Under the pieces are notes generated by a model that worked only from the letters and a program-made list of their open reading frames with translations, searched no databases and was not told the DNA's origin. Position numbers and translations under genes: made by a program. From Rhodobacter sp. CZR27 (GTDB taxonomy: Bacteria; Pseudomonadota; Alphaproteobacteria; Rhodobacterales; Rhodobacteraceae): a stretch of 64,000 bases of DNA. Position 1 is the first letter of the stretch. Each line of letters starts with the position of its first letter. The stretch spans positions 1,388,501-1,452,500 of the forward strand of contig NZ_CP023548.1 in NCBI RefSeq assembly GCF_002407205.1, read 5' to 3'. Below are positions 42,799-51,595 of this stretch, one piece after another.

Positions 42799-43713
42799 AT
42801 GATGTGCCGGCATGAAATGCGGAAGACACGGGTCGCGGCAGCGGCAATCGCCGCAGCGGTCGGCCTTGCCTGCGCGGGCGTGGCCGTGGCCGCGCCTCCC
42901 GGAAGCCTTCCCTTCGGGGCCTATGACCCGGCGGGCGACTATCGCGACGACGAGGACCTGGTGATCGAGCACCTGTTCCTGCCCTGGGAAGACGTCTACC
43001 TGCCCTCGCTGCTCGACGCCGATACCTACGCCCGCGAGCGCAACCGCGCGCTGCTGGTGACGCTGGAGCCCTGGACCTGGACCCGCGACGAGCGCAACAC
43101 GCCCGAGGCGTTGCGCGAGGGTATCCGCAGCGGCGCCTATGACGCCAACATGGCAGCGGTCTGCAACGTGCTCGCCGCTCTCCGCAGCCCGGTGACGCTG
43201 CGGTGGGCGCACGAGATGGAGGTGAAGGACGGCCAGTTCATCTGGTCGGGCTGGAACCCCGCCGACTACGTCGAGGCGTTCCGGCACATGACCTCGCTCT
43301 GCCGCTCGATCGCGCCCGCCATCCGGGTCATGTGGTCGCCGGGCGGAGAGGAGGGACTGGAGGCCTATTATCCGGGTGACGACGTCGTGGACCTGATCGG
43401 CATCTCGGTCTTCGGCCTGCAGGCCCAGGACCGGTTCAAGGTCGGGCGCGACCGCAGCTTCGTCGACATCCTGGGACCGCGTTACCAGCGGGTGGCGGGC
43501 TTCGGCAAGCCCGTCGTCGTGGCCGAATACGGCGTCTCGGGCAGCCGGGACTATGTCGACGCGTGGGACGGCGCGGTGCGCCAGGTGGGGGCGCAGTTTC
43601 CCAACCTCGTCGGCGCGGTCCACTTCAACCAGAAGGAGGTCTATGCCTGGCCGGACGGCTTCGGCCTGCCGGACTGGCGGCTCGACTACCGGGTGACGGA
43701 CTCCCCGGACTGA
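42799..43713 (+). CDS. Secreted GH26-like glycoside hydrolase
   Basis: 304 residues from ATG 42799 (AGGAAGGAG upstream). A signal peptide ends near AVAAPPG. The mature part has the clan A hydrolase pattern of GH26: TLRWAHEMEVKDG with the likely acid/base Glu, FIWSGWNPADYVEAFRH, and VVVAEYGVSGS with the likely nucleophile Glu. It is encoded 14 bp after the synthase. Hydrolases are common partners of polysaccharide synthases, trimming or releasing the polymer in the periplasm. Exact linkage unknown. Confidence 0.82.
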   Translation: MMCRHEMRKTRVAAAAIAAAVGLACAGVAVAAPPGSLPFGAYDPAGDYRDDEDLVIEHLFLPWEDVYLPSLLDADTYARERNRALLVTLEPWTWTRDERNTPEALREGIRSGAYDANMAAVCNVLAALRSPVTLRWAHEMEVKDGQFIWSGWNPADYVEAFRHMTSLCRSIAPAIRVMWSPGGEEGLEAYYPGDDVVDLIGISVFGLQAQDRFKVGRDRSFVDILGPRYQRVAGFGKPVVVAEYGVSGSRDYVDAWDGAVRQVGAQFPNLVGAVHFNQKEVYAWPDGFGLPDWRLDYRVTDSPD

Positions 43714-43768
43714 CCACCCGCGGACCCGGTCAAAGGCAGCTTCAAGATACATTCTTTGGGCGGTGACT

Positions 43769-43792
43769 GCCCGAAAGAGGCCATGTTCGGGC
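43769..43792 (+). terminator. Hairpin after the polysaccharide operon
   Basis: A 7-bp stem GCCCGAA/TTCGGGC with a 10-nt loop, 56 bp after the hydrolase stop. No U-run; a modest terminator candidate. Confidence 0.4.
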
Positions 43793-43922
43793 CAATCTGA
43801 TGGCGTGATCGCCTACCAGACATGTCGGTAGTTTCTATATCGTCACGTAGTCCATGACGTCCGGCGGTTGCATTCGGCATCGCCAGGCCTGGGCCTTCGT
43901 GTCGAGCGAAGGAGATCCGACT

Positions 43923-44204
43923 GTGCAAACTGTCCGCAAGCTTGTCGCCGGCCTCGGGGTGGCGATCGTGGCCGCGCTTCCGCACCTCGCCGATGCCTCC
44001 AACGACTCCGCCCGCAACCATCCCACGGGACGGGGCGTGGTCATCACCCACTCGGCGGGAGCCTTCAGCTGGCTGGCCCGGCCGGCCGTCGCCCCGGCGG
44101 CCCTCACCCCCGCCAAGGCCCGCCTCCAGCGCCAGATCGGACGCGGGTCCTGGATCTGCTCGCCGGCGGGCTTCGGCCGCGGCTCGCGCTGCTATTCGAA
44201 CTGA
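43923..44204 (+). CDS. Secreted 93-residue peptide with CSPAG motif
   Basis: Starts at GTG 43923 with GAAGGAG 8 nt upstream, which decides the start against the earlier ATG 43854. Signal peptide of about 24 residues ending ADA. The mature part is short and basic and ends with GSWICSPAGFGRGSRCYSN, holding two cysteines (C79, C90). It converges, with 13 bp between stops, on a radical SAM maturase-like gene. The C-S-P-A-G pentapeptide resembles the C-x-P-x-R core on which sulfatase-maturing enzymes act, but the Arg is absent. A disulfide-bonded periplasmic peptide is the simpler alternative. Family not recognised. Confidence 0.7.
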   Translation: MQTVRKLVAGLGVAIVAALPHLADASNDSARNHPTGRGVVITHSAGAFSWLARPAVAPAALTPAKARLQRQIGRGSWICSPAGFGRGSRCYSN

Positions 44205-44217
44205 CCGGACCGGCGAC

Positions 44218-45528
44218 TTACGCCGGGCGCGCGCCGGTCGCTATGATGGCCGAGGCCGGAAGGCCCGCCCGCAGCAGTTCGGCCATCCGGTCGAACGCGG
44301 GCGCGGCATGGTCGAGGAACATCCGGTAGCCGTCGCAGAAATGGTTGATCCGGCCGGGGCCGCCGGTCGGGTCCGGCAGGATCCTGTGCTTGGGGCAGCC
44401 GCCGTTGCAGGCGAAGCGCCAGCGGCAGGTCCGGCACCCGGGCGGCAGCGTCGCCGCCTTGTCCTTGCCGAAGCGGCGCTGTCGGGGCAGCGCGGCCAGC
44501 TCCGCCACCGGCCGCGCGAGAAGGCTGCCCAGCCGATGCTCGGGATAGACATAGTGGTCGCAGGCATAGAGGCCGCCGTCATGCTCGAGCGCGAGCGCAG
44601 TCCCGCAGGTCTCGGCGAAGATGCAGAGCGACGCGGGTTCTCCCATCCAGAGCCCCAGCATCACGTCGAAATGCTGCACGAAGACCCGCCCCACGTCGTG
44701 GCGCACCCATTCGTCGAAGACCGCGCAGAGGAAGCGGCCGAGTTCCTCGCCGCTTGCGCAGAATGGCGCCACCACGGCACCGCGGTCGCCCCGGCCCGGC
44801 GGCCCGGCGAGCCGCCCGTCGGGCATCAGACGCTCCAGCGCGGGAATGAACTGGATCACCTCGGCGCCCAGCCCGCGCAGGTAGCGATAGACCTCGAGCG
44901 GCGCCCCGACATTGGCGCGCGAGATCACGGTCAGGATGTTCACGTCGACCCCGTGCCGCTGGAGCCGCTCCAGCCCGCGCAGGACGGCGGCCGAGCTGGG
45001 CCGTCCGCGGCGGTCGGGCCGGGCCTGGTCGTGCATCGCCGGCGGCCCGTCGAGGCTGACGCCGACGAGAAAGCCGTTCTCGCGCAGGAACCGCGCCCAG
45101 TCCTCCGTCACAAGCGTGCCGTTGGTCTGCAGGGCATTGCCGATCCGGTGGCCGGGGGGGCAGTGACGCGCCTGGATCTCGACAACGCGGCGGAAGTAGT
45201 CGAGGCCCATGAGCATCGGCTCTCCGCCCTGCCAGGCAAAGGTGATCTCCCGCTGGCCCGCCGCGCTCTGGCTTGCGATGTAGTCCCGGATGAAGCGGGA
45301 CAGCACGGCCTCCTCCATCCGGAAGCGGTGCCGCTCGGGATAAAGCGCCTGCTTCTCGAGGTAATAGCAGTAGCCGCAGTCGAGATTGCAGCGCGGGCCG
45401 ATGGGCTTGGCCATGACATGGAAGACCTGCCCCCAGGTCGGCCGGCCGGGAACGCCCGGCGATGACGGCGATCGGGAAGGCTGGGCCGGCGCGCGCTGCG
45501 GCCCGCCCGAGACGGGAGGGCGCTTCAC
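44218..45528 (-). CDS. Radical SAM/SPASM enzyme, anaerobic sulfatase-maturase type
   Basis: 436 residues from GTG 45528. The radical SAM cluster site is CNLDCGYC (C47, C51, C54) after the family-typical FHVMAKPIGPR; then FAWQGGEPMLMG, LQTNGTLV and GVSLDGPPAMHD. The C-terminal SPASM part has further Cys (LCIFAETCG, YACDHYVYPEH, CRTCRWRFACNGGCPKHR). Such enzymes convert a Cys or Ser to formylglycine in sulfatases. No sulfatase gene is in the window, so the substrate is unknown. The first 30 residues are Pro/Ser-rich and may not be part of the fold. Confidence 0.88.
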   Translation of the reverse strand: MKRPPVSGGPQRAPAQPSRSPSSPGVPGRPTWGQVFHVMAKPIGPRCNLDCGYCYYLEKQALYPERHRFRMEEAVLSRFIRDYIASQSAAGQREITFAWQGGEPMLMGLDYFRRVVEIQARHCPPGHRIGNALQTNGTLVTEDWARFLRENGFLVGVSLDGPPAMHDQARPDRRGRPSSAAVLRGLERLQRHGVDVNILTVISRANVGAPLEVYRYLRGLGAEVIQFIPALERLMPDGRLAGPPGRGDRGAVVAPFCASGEELGRFLCAVFDEWVRHDVGRVFVQHFDVMLGLWMGEPASLCIFAETCGTALALEHDGGLYACDHYVYPEHRLGSLLARPVAELAALPRQRRFGKDKAATLPPGCRTCRWRFACNGGCPKHRILPDPTGGPGRINHFCDGYRMFLDHAAPAFDRMAELLRAGLPASAIIATGARPA

Positions 45529-45595
45529 GCGAGCCCCGGCGGGATGCCCGGTCCGGGCGCTGCAGACGCCCTGTTACGCCGCGGGCCGCGGCACC

Positions 45596-46183
45596 TCATT
45601 CGACGACCAGCGGGCCGTGCATCCCCGCCTCATAATGGCCGAGGATGAGGCAGGCGAACTCGTAGCGCCCGGGCTGTCCGAAGCTCCAGACGATCTCGCC
45701 GCTCGCGCCGGGGTCGAGCCGAACGGCGTTGGCCTCGGTGTGCGGCATGTCCGGCGTCTCTTCCATGAGCCGCTTGTGCGCGGCGATCTCCGGGGCCGAG
45801 CCCATCATGAACTCGTGCTCCTGCTGGCCGTCGTTGCGGATGAGCAGCCGGACCGTCTCGCCGGCCGCGACGGACAGGCGTGCCGGGCGGAAGATCATGC
45901 GGCCGTCCGCCGTCTCGGCCATGCTGACAGTCACGCTGCGCGTCGCCGACCCGGCAGAGGCCGGCGTGCCGAGCGGCGTCACATGGCCTCCGGCCGCGTC
46001 CTCGTGCGACGCGTGGCCTCCGGCTGCGACGTCATGCGATGCGTGGCCCCCGGCTGCGGTGTCATGCGACGCGTGCCCCCCGGCTTTGGTGTCATGCGCC
46101 ATGTGGCCCCCGGTGTGCTCGCCCCCGGCCTGCGCCATGCCGGCTAGGCAGACGGCGATCACGGTGGTGATGCAGGTTCTCAT
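45596..46183 (-). CDS. Secreted His-rich cupredoxin
   Basis: 195 residues from ATG 46183 (AAAGGA 7 nt upstream). Signal peptide ending MAQAGG. Residues about 26-66 are a tandem repeat of a ten-residue unit (AAGGHASHD type, four copies), rich in His and likely to bind copper or other metals. The C-terminal 100 residues are a plastocyanin/azurin-like domain with EHEFMMG, and a copper site FACLILGHYEAGMHG holding Cys, His and Met. It probably buffers or carries copper in the periplasm. It lies 67 bp upstream of the radical SAM gene on the same strand. Confidence 0.87.
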   Translation of the reverse strand: MRTCITTVIAVCLAGMAQAGGEHTGGHMAHDTKAGGHASHDTAAGGHASHDVAAGGHASHEDAAGGHVTPLGTPASAGSATRSVTVSMAETADGRMIFRPARLSVAAGETVRLLIRNDGQQEHEFMMGSAPEIAAHKRLMEETPDMPHTEANAVRLDPGASGEIVWSFGQPGRYEFACLILGHYEAGMHGPLVVE

Positions 46184-46350
46184 GCTCGTCCTTTCGAATG
46201 GTCTTCCGCAGGAAGCACATTTCCCGGCATCCGACCTTGTCCGGGCGCAGGGTTCAAGCGACCTGCCGTCGCAAGGGATGCCGCCCGCCCCTGTATTTGT
46301 GGAGCCAATGCCGTCCAGCGCGAGCCGCGGCGTGGATGGCGCGGGCAGTG

Positions 46351-46374
46351 GGGCCGGCCCGGGGCGGCCGGCCC
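46351..46374 (-). terminator. Terminator hairpin after the TerC gene
   Basis: A perfect 9-bp stem GGGCCGGCC/GGCCGGCCC with a 6-nt loop, 9 bp downstream of the minus-strand TerC stop. Confidence 0.6.
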
Positions 46375-46383
46375 TCGGTCCGG

Positions 46384-47046
46384 TCAGCTGATCGCGCTCA
46401 CGACCAGCGGTTCCACCTCGTGCCAGCCTTCCCAGATCATCTGCAGGGCGACATAGAGGATGATGAGCAGGCCGACATAGGCGATCCAGCGATAGCGGCC
46501 GATCAGCCGGGCGATGTAGGCCGAGGCAAGGCCCATCAGCGCAATGGAAAGGGCGAGGCCCACGATCATGACGGTCAGGTGCTCGCGCGCCGCGCCCGCC
46601 ACGGCGAGCACGTTGTCGAGCGACATCGAGACGTCCGCCACGATGATCTGGACAGCGGCCTGCATCATCGTCTTCTGCGGAATGCCAGCCGCGATGGTGC
46701 CGTCCGCGTTGAGGTCGGCGCCCGCAAGCGCTTCCTCGGCGGCCTGTTCCTCGACCTCGTGGCCGGCGCGCAGCTCGCGCCACATCTTCCAGCACACCCA
46801 GAGCAGCAGGATGCCGCCCGCAAGAAGCAGGCCGGTCAGCGCGAGAAGCTGCGTGGTCACCCCCGCGAACAGGATCCGCAGCACCGTGGCCGCGATGATG
46901 CCGAGAAGGATCGCGCGCGGCCGCTTGTCGGCGGGAAGGCCGGCGGCCGCGAGCCCGATGACGATGGCGTTGTCCCCCGCAAGCGCGAGATCGATGGCGA
47001 TGACCTGAAGCAGGGCGGCGAAGCCCTCGGGAGTGAGAATTTCCAT
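46384..47046 (-). CDS. TerC-family integral membrane protein (YjbE-like)
   Basis: 220 residues with about six or seven membrane spans. TerC marks: VIAIDLALAGDNAIVIGLA near the start and VADVSMSLDNVLAVAG in the second half, with the acidic residues that form the metal path. A cytoplasmic loop with acidic residues lies at about 90-120. Family members export manganese or are linked to tellurite tolerance. GAGGAACAG lies just before ATG. No yybP-ykoY manganese riboswitch was found upstream. Confidence 0.88.
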   Translation of the reverse strand: MEILTPEGFAALLQVIAIDLALAGDNAIVIGLAAAGLPADKRPRAILLGIIAATVLRILFAGVTTQLLALTGLLLAGGILLLWVCWKMWRELRAGHEVEEQAAEEALAGADLNADGTIAAGIPQKTMMQAAVQIIVADVSMSLDNVLAVAGAAREHLTVMIVGLALSIALMGLASAYIARLIGRYRWIAYVGLLIILYVALQMIWEGWHEVEPLVVSAIS

Positions 47047-47509
47047 ACTGTTCCTCTTCGAGAGCCGCGCCGGGCCCGGCGGCGGTTCGTGATGGCTGGT
47101 TCGGCCCGACGGTCCGGCGCGGAACTGCCGTGACGGATCGCCTTTCCCGACACAGGGTCGCGGCCGGCTTCATACGGAAGACGCAGCCGTTCGGCCACAG
47201 GAATATTTGCGCCGCTACCCCGGCCCGTGACCCGTATCCCTTGCCTGCAATGGGCGAGGGGGCGGCCCCGGTGCCGCCGGCAGGGGCCGATCCGACCGGA
47301 GAAAGCGCCCTTGTCCTTGGCGCGGGCACGCGATGCGGCAGGCGCCGAGGCTGGCGCTGGGCCCTTGCCTTTCGCGAGGACGCGCGGTGCGGCAGGCGCC
47401 AAGCCATCAGCTCGAGGCGGGCACGGGTCCTTGCCCTTCGCAAAGGCACGCGGCGCTGCAGGGTCTTGCTCCAGCTGCCGGGACTGCCGGCGCCCGCCCG
47501 TCCGTGTCC
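47047..47509. other. Intergenic region with imperfect repeats between TerC and cryB
   Basis: 463 bp without a gene. The part next to 47046 should hold the TerC promoter. From 47308 to 47463 three imperfect repeats are found, annotated separately. Long open frames here are products of GC bias. Confidence 0.5.
47308..47463. repeat. Three imperfect tandem repeats of about 39 bp
   Basis: Units at 47308-47346, 47362-47400 and 47427-47463 share CCTTGxCxTTxGCG, a GCACGCG-like block and GCGGCAGGCGCC or its relic. Spacing is 54 and 65 bp. They lie between two minus-strand genes and have no evident coding role. Confidence 0.7.
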
Positions 47510-49036
47510 TCAGACCGCCTCGCCTGCCTTCAGGGCCGCGAGCAGGTTCCGTGCTTCTGCCAGAACCCGCTCGCGGTGGCGCGGCTCCATCCGGTCCCAC
47601 GTGCGATACATCTGCACCATCCGGGGGTTCCGCTCGAAGCGGTCGCGGTGGCGGTCCAGGAAGTGCCAGTAGAGCAGGTTGAAGGGGCAGGCACGATCGC
47701 CGGTGCGCTCCTTCACGCGGTAATGGCAGCGCCCGCAGTAATCCGACATCCGGTCGATGTAGGCCCCCGACGCTACATAGGGTTTCGAGGCCATCTGCCC
47801 GGCATCGGCGAACTGGCTCATGCCCAGCGTGTTCGGCGCCTCGACCCATTCGAAGGCGTCGATGTAGACCGACAGATACCACTCGTGCACCTCCGCCGGA
47901 TCGACCCCCGCGAGCAGCCCGAAATTTCCCGTCACCATCAGGCGCTGGATGTGGTGGGCGTAGGCAAGGTCCCGCGTCTGCGCGACAGCATCGGCCAGGC
48001 AGGCCATGCGGGTCGGGCCGCCCCAGTAGGCGGCCGGCAGCGGGGCGTCGTGGCCGAGCGCGTTGAGCGCGGTGTAGCCCGGGCCGTTCAGCGCCCACAG
48101 GCCCCGGACATATTCGCGCCAGCCGAGGATCTGCCGGATGAAGCCCTCGACCGCGTTGAGCGGGGCCCCGCCGCCCTGGAAGGCGGCTTCGGCCCGGCGG
48201 CAGACCTCCAACGGATCGAGCAGGCCGAGGTTCAGCGATGACGACAGCAGGGAGTGCGACAGGAACGGCTCGCCCGACAGCATCGCATCCTGTTCGTCGC
48301 CGAAGCGCGGCAGGCTTTCGGCGATGAAGTGGTCAAGCGCCTGAAGCGCCTGCACCCGGTCGGTCGGCCACAGGAACGGGCGCAGCCGGCCGAAATGCGC
48401 GGAAAAGCGGCTTTCGACCAGATCGAGCACGGCTTCCGTTTCGGCATCCGGTGGAAAGCGCGGCGGACGCGGGCGGAGCAGGTCCGGCCGGGCCGGCTTG
48501 CGGTTCTCGGCGTCGAAGTTCCACCGCCCGCCCACCGGCGCGTCGCCCTCCATCAGAAGCCCGGTGCGACGGCGCATCTCGCGGTAGAACCACTCCATCC
48601 GAAGCTGGCGGCGACCGCGGGCCCAGTCGGCAAAGACCGCGGGCGGGCAGATGAAGCGGTCATCGGCCAGCAGGTGCATGCGCAGCGGCAGCGCTTCGAG
48701 CGCGGCGGTCAGCCGCCAGTCGCCCGGAGCGGTCACGAGCACCTCCGCCGCTCCCGACTCCGCGGCCCGGCGCAGAAGCTCGGCCCCGATGGAAGGCCCC
48801 GTCGCGGGATCGTCGAGCCGCGAGTAGGCCAGCCGGAAGCCCCGCCCGCGCAGGTGATCCGCGAATTTGCGTATCGCGGCCAGCACCAGCGCGATCTTCT
48901 GCGGGTGATGCGGCACGTAGGTGCCTTCCTCCATCACCTCGGCCATCACGACGAGGTCGCGGGCCGGATCGGCGGCCCGGAGCGAGGCGAGCGTGTCGCT
49001 CAGCTGGTCGCCGAGCACCAGTATCAGGCGTGTCAC
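47510..49036 (-). CDS. cryB: Iron-sulfur bacterial cryptochrome/photolyase CryB
   Basis: 508 residues when started at GTG 49036 (GGAG 8 nt upstream). With this start the four [4Fe-4S] ligands are C346, C434, C437 and C450, the numbering I recall for R. sphaeroides CryB. The N-terminal LILVLGDQLSD begins the photolyase alpha/beta domain; the C-terminal helical domain holds FAD. FeS-BCP proteins use a lumazine antenna and repair (6-4) photoproducts or signal light; CryB affects photosynthesis gene expression in R. sphaeroides. ATG 49075 upstream has no ribosome site. It follows the Kef-type antiporter gene by 121 bp. Confidence 0.92.
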   Translation of the reverse strand: MTRLILVLGDQLSDTLASLRAADPARDLVVMAEVMEEGTYVPHHPQKIALVLAAIRKFADHLRGRGFRLAYSRLDDPATGPSIGAELLRRAAESGAAEVLVTAPGDWRLTAALEALPLRMHLLADDRFICPPAVFADWARGRRQLRMEWFYREMRRRTGLLMEGDAPVGGRWNFDAENRKPARPDLLRPRPPRFPPDAETEAVLDLVESRFSAHFGRLRPFLWPTDRVQALQALDHFIAESLPRFGDEQDAMLSGEPFLSHSLLSSSLNLGLLDPLEVCRRAEAAFQGGGAPLNAVEGFIRQILGWREYVRGLWALNGPGYTALNALGHDAPLPAAYWGGPTRMACLADAVAQTRDLAYAHHIQRLMVTGNFGLLAGVDPAEVHEWYLSVYIDAFEWVEAPNTLGMSQFADAGQMASKPYVASGAYIDRMSDYCGRCHYRVKERTGDRACPFNLLYWHFLDRHRDRFERNPRMVQMYRTWDRMEPRHRERVLAEARNLLAALKAGEAV

Positions 49037-49157
49037 GGAGGCGGCTCCGGGCTGAAGATCGGATCTGCCGGACATGGGGGCTTGCCCGGGTGCCGGGAAG
49101 GGGCGTCGGATCGCCGGGGCGGGCCCGGACGGGGCAAAGCCGGCGCTGAAAGGCCGC

Positions 49158-50927
49158 TCACTCGGCCGCGATCGCGTCGCGCAGCGGCCGCTTGATCGCC
49201 TCGCGCTTGCCGCGGATGACCGCATCGATCCGCGCCGCGGGCATGCCCAGCGTTTCCAGCGCCGTGCCGGCCAGTTCCAGACCCGTCTCCAGCACTTCCG
49301 GCACCACCTCGGTCGCTCCCAGCTTGAACAGCCGGATCGCATGCTCGGCGTCGCGGGCGCGCACCACGATGGGAATGCCCGCGCGCTCGGCGTGGATCGC
49401 CGCTGCGATGCGTTCGGCCGCGACGGGGTCATGCATGGTCAGGACGACGGCGGCGGCCTGATCCAGCCCGCATCTGCGCAGGAACTCGCGCTGCACGGCA
49501 TTGCCATAGACGACATCATGGCCTGCCGCGCGCCCCTGCCTGACGGCCTCGGTGTCGCGCGCGATTGCGATGAAGGGCCGGCCCTCGGCGGCCAGCACCT
49601 CGCAGATCAGGCGCCCGACCCGGCCATAGCCCACGACGACGACCCGTCCCGCCTCCACCGGTCCCGGATCGGCATGGCCCTCGTCCAGCGCGCGGGCGCG
49701 GGTGGCGCGCAGTCCCGCCCGGCTTCCCACCTTGGCGAGGAGCGGGGTGAGCAGCATGGTTCCCGAGGAGACGAGCAGCATGAACTGCTCGACATCAGGA
49801 CTGATCAGCCCGCTCGAACTGCCAAGGCCGAGGACGAGGAAGGCGAATTCCCCGCCGCCCGCCAGCAGGAGGCTCGCCTCGGCCGCCAGCGGCCAGGCCA
49901 GGCCGAAGAGGCGCGCCAGCACCGCCACGACCGCCGCCTTGATCGCGACCATGCCGATCACCGAGGCCACGAGCATCACCGGCTCCTGCGTCACCTCGGC
50001 AAGGTCGATCCGCATGCCGACCGAGATGAAGAACAGCCCGAGCAGCATGCCCTTGAACGGCTCGATGTCCACCTCGACCTGACGGCGGAACTCGGTCTCG
50101 GCCAGCAGGAGCCCGGCGAGGAAGGCCCCCAGCGCCATCGAGAGGCCCGCAAACTGGGTCAGGAGCGAGGTCCCGACCACCACGAACAGGATCGTCGCCA
50201 TGAAGAGTTCGCGGTTGTGCGTGCGCGCCACCAGCCGGAACAGGCGCCGCAGGATCAGCCGGCCGAAGCCGACGATCAGCAGGATCGCCGCCGCCGCCTG
50301 TGCCAGCGCAAGCCCGAGCCCCGCCCAGACCGAGGTCGCCGCGCCGTCGCCGACAGTCCCGCCGAACACCACGATCAGGAACAGGATCGGCACCACCGCC
50401 AGATCCTGCGCCAGCAGGACGGCGAAGATGCTGCGACCGGCGACCGAGGTCAGCCGGTGCTGCTCGGCCAGCAGTTGCAGGACGATCGCCGTGGAGGACA
50501 GCGCAAGGCAGGCGCCGATCACCAGGCTCGCGTCGAGCGGGTTGCCGAAGGCGAGCGCGGTGGCGCAGATGGCCGCCGTGGTCAGCACCACCTGCGCCAT
50601 CCCGAGGCCGAACACCAGCCGGCGCATGGTCCAGAGCCGGTCGAAGGACAGCTCCAGCCCGATGGTGAACAGAAGGAACGCCACGCCCAGTTCGGCCAGC
50701 CGGTCCACCGCCTCCTGCGAGGTGATGGTGATCCAGCCAAGCCAGGGGAGCGCGCCCTCGAGCCGGCCGATGCTGTTCGGCCCGAGCAGCAGGCCCGCCA
50801 CCAGAAAGCCCACCACAGGGCTGACCCGAAGCCGCGCCATGAGGGGGATCATGACCCCGGCGGTGCCCAGGAACACCAGCGCCTCGCGATAGATTCCGAT
50901 GTCTGTTCCCGCTGCCATGCGCGCCAT
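49158..50927 (-). CDS. CPA2 cation:proton antiporter with TrkA-N domain (KefB-like)
   Basis: About 589 residues. Twelve or so membrane spans of the Na+/H+ exchanger type (GFLVAGLLLGPNSIG, GLELSFDRLW, ALSSTAIVLQLL, LAQDLAVVPILFL), then a C-terminal Rossmann TrkA-N domain with VVVVGYGRVGRLICEVL near residue 425. Kef systems release potassium with proton uptake and respond to electrophiles; the NAD-binding domain is the control part. No KefF/G ancillary gene is adjacent. The start is uncertain: ATG 50927 or 50918 give the family N-terminus (MAAGTDIGIYREALVFLG), and neither has a clean ribosome site. Confidence 0.88.
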   Translation of the reverse strand: MARMAAGTDIGIYREALVFLGTAGVMIPLMARLRVSPVVGFLVAGLLLGPNSIGRLEGALPWLGWITITSQEAVDRLAELGVAFLLFTIGLELSFDRLWTMRRLVFGLGMAQVVLTTAAICATALAFGNPLDASLVIGACLALSSTAIVLQLLAEQHRLTSVAGRSIFAVLLAQDLAVVPILFLIVVFGGTVGDGAATSVWAGLGLALAQAAAAILLIVGFGRLILRRLFRLVARTHNRELFMATILFVVVGTSLLTQFAGLSMALGAFLAGLLLAETEFRRQVEVDIEPFKGMLLGLFFISVGMRIDLAEVTQEPVMLVASVIGMVAIKAAVVAVLARLFGLAWPLAAEASLLLAGGGEFAFLVLGLGSSSGLISPDVEQFMLLVSSGTMLLTPLLAKVGSRAGLRATRARALDEGHADPGPVEAGRVVVVGYGRVGRLICEVLAAEGRPFIAIARDTEAVRQGRAAGHDVVYGNAVQREFLRRCGLDQAAAVVLTMHDPVAAERIAAAIHAERAGIPIVVRARDAEHAIRLFKLGATEVVPEVLETGLELAGTALETLGMPAARIDAVIRGKREAIKRPLRDAIAAE

Positions 50928-51199
50928 CAACCACGCCCGTCGGGATTTGGCGAGTCCCCCCATCGCATGGGCCCTTATCCATCGGTGCGGCCTCCGCGCG
51001 CGCCTTGCCGCCGCGCTCGCGGCGAGGGCGGGTGGGGGGGGAGGCGGCCCGGCGCCGGGCCGCTGCGCCCTGGCGCCGGGGCTCTCGGCGGGGCGGGCGT
51101 CATCGGGCATTCGGTCCCATTGTCGAACGCCCGCGGGGAAGCTATCGGATAGGCAGGTTCGGCGCACGGCGCCGATCGAGGGGAGAAGGATGTAGTAAG

Positions 51200-51505
51200 G
51201 TGTTCCAGTTCCTCGCTCTGTCCCTGGGACTTTCGCTGGTTCTGCTTCTGGGCGCGACCGAGATCGAGCGGCGGGCCATCGTGGCCCGCAGGCTGGGCCC
51301 CAACGGCCGCGCCATCCTTGCGGCGCTGTTCATCTCGGCGGTGGCCTCGCTCGCGGTCACGGTGGCGGCGGCCTTCGCCGGGGGCTGGATCTACCTGCTC
51401 CACGTGCTTGGCGCGTCGATCGTGTATCACGGCTTCATGGGCGTCTTCCTGGTTCATGGCCTGCAGGAAGTCTCCGCCCGCGTCGCCGAGCAGGCGATGC
51501 GCTGA
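51200..51505 (+). CDS. Small inner-membrane protein
   Basis: 101 residues from GTG 51200, with GAAGGA 9 nt upstream. Three hydrophobic stretches are seen (residues 3-18, 38-58 and 62-85) with positive residues between the first two (EIERRAIVARR). No family recognised. It is divergent from the antiporter gene across about 270 bp and 90 bp before the serine hydrolase gene. Confidence 0.65.
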   Translation: MFQFLALSLGLSLVLLLGATEIERRAIVARRLGPNGRAILAALFISAVASLAVTVAAAFAGGWIYLLHVLGASIVYHGFMGVFLVHGLQEVSARVAEQAMR

Positions 51506-51595
51506 GGCGCCCTGCGCCTGCGCGCAAACGTGAAGCCCATCGGCGCTTGACGCGGAAGGGTCGCGGTCCACCTCGCGGAGACGGAGGACGCCGCC

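Noticed and set aside
43854..43922. Longer N-terminus for the CSPAG peptide from ATG 43854
   Set aside because: The longer form has no ribosome site and would bury the signal peptide; GTG 43923 has GAAGGAG at 8 nt.
47047..47230. Possible yybP-ykoY manganese riboswitch before the TerC gene
   Set aside because: The conserved yybP-ykoY sequence blocks could not be found on the minus strand.
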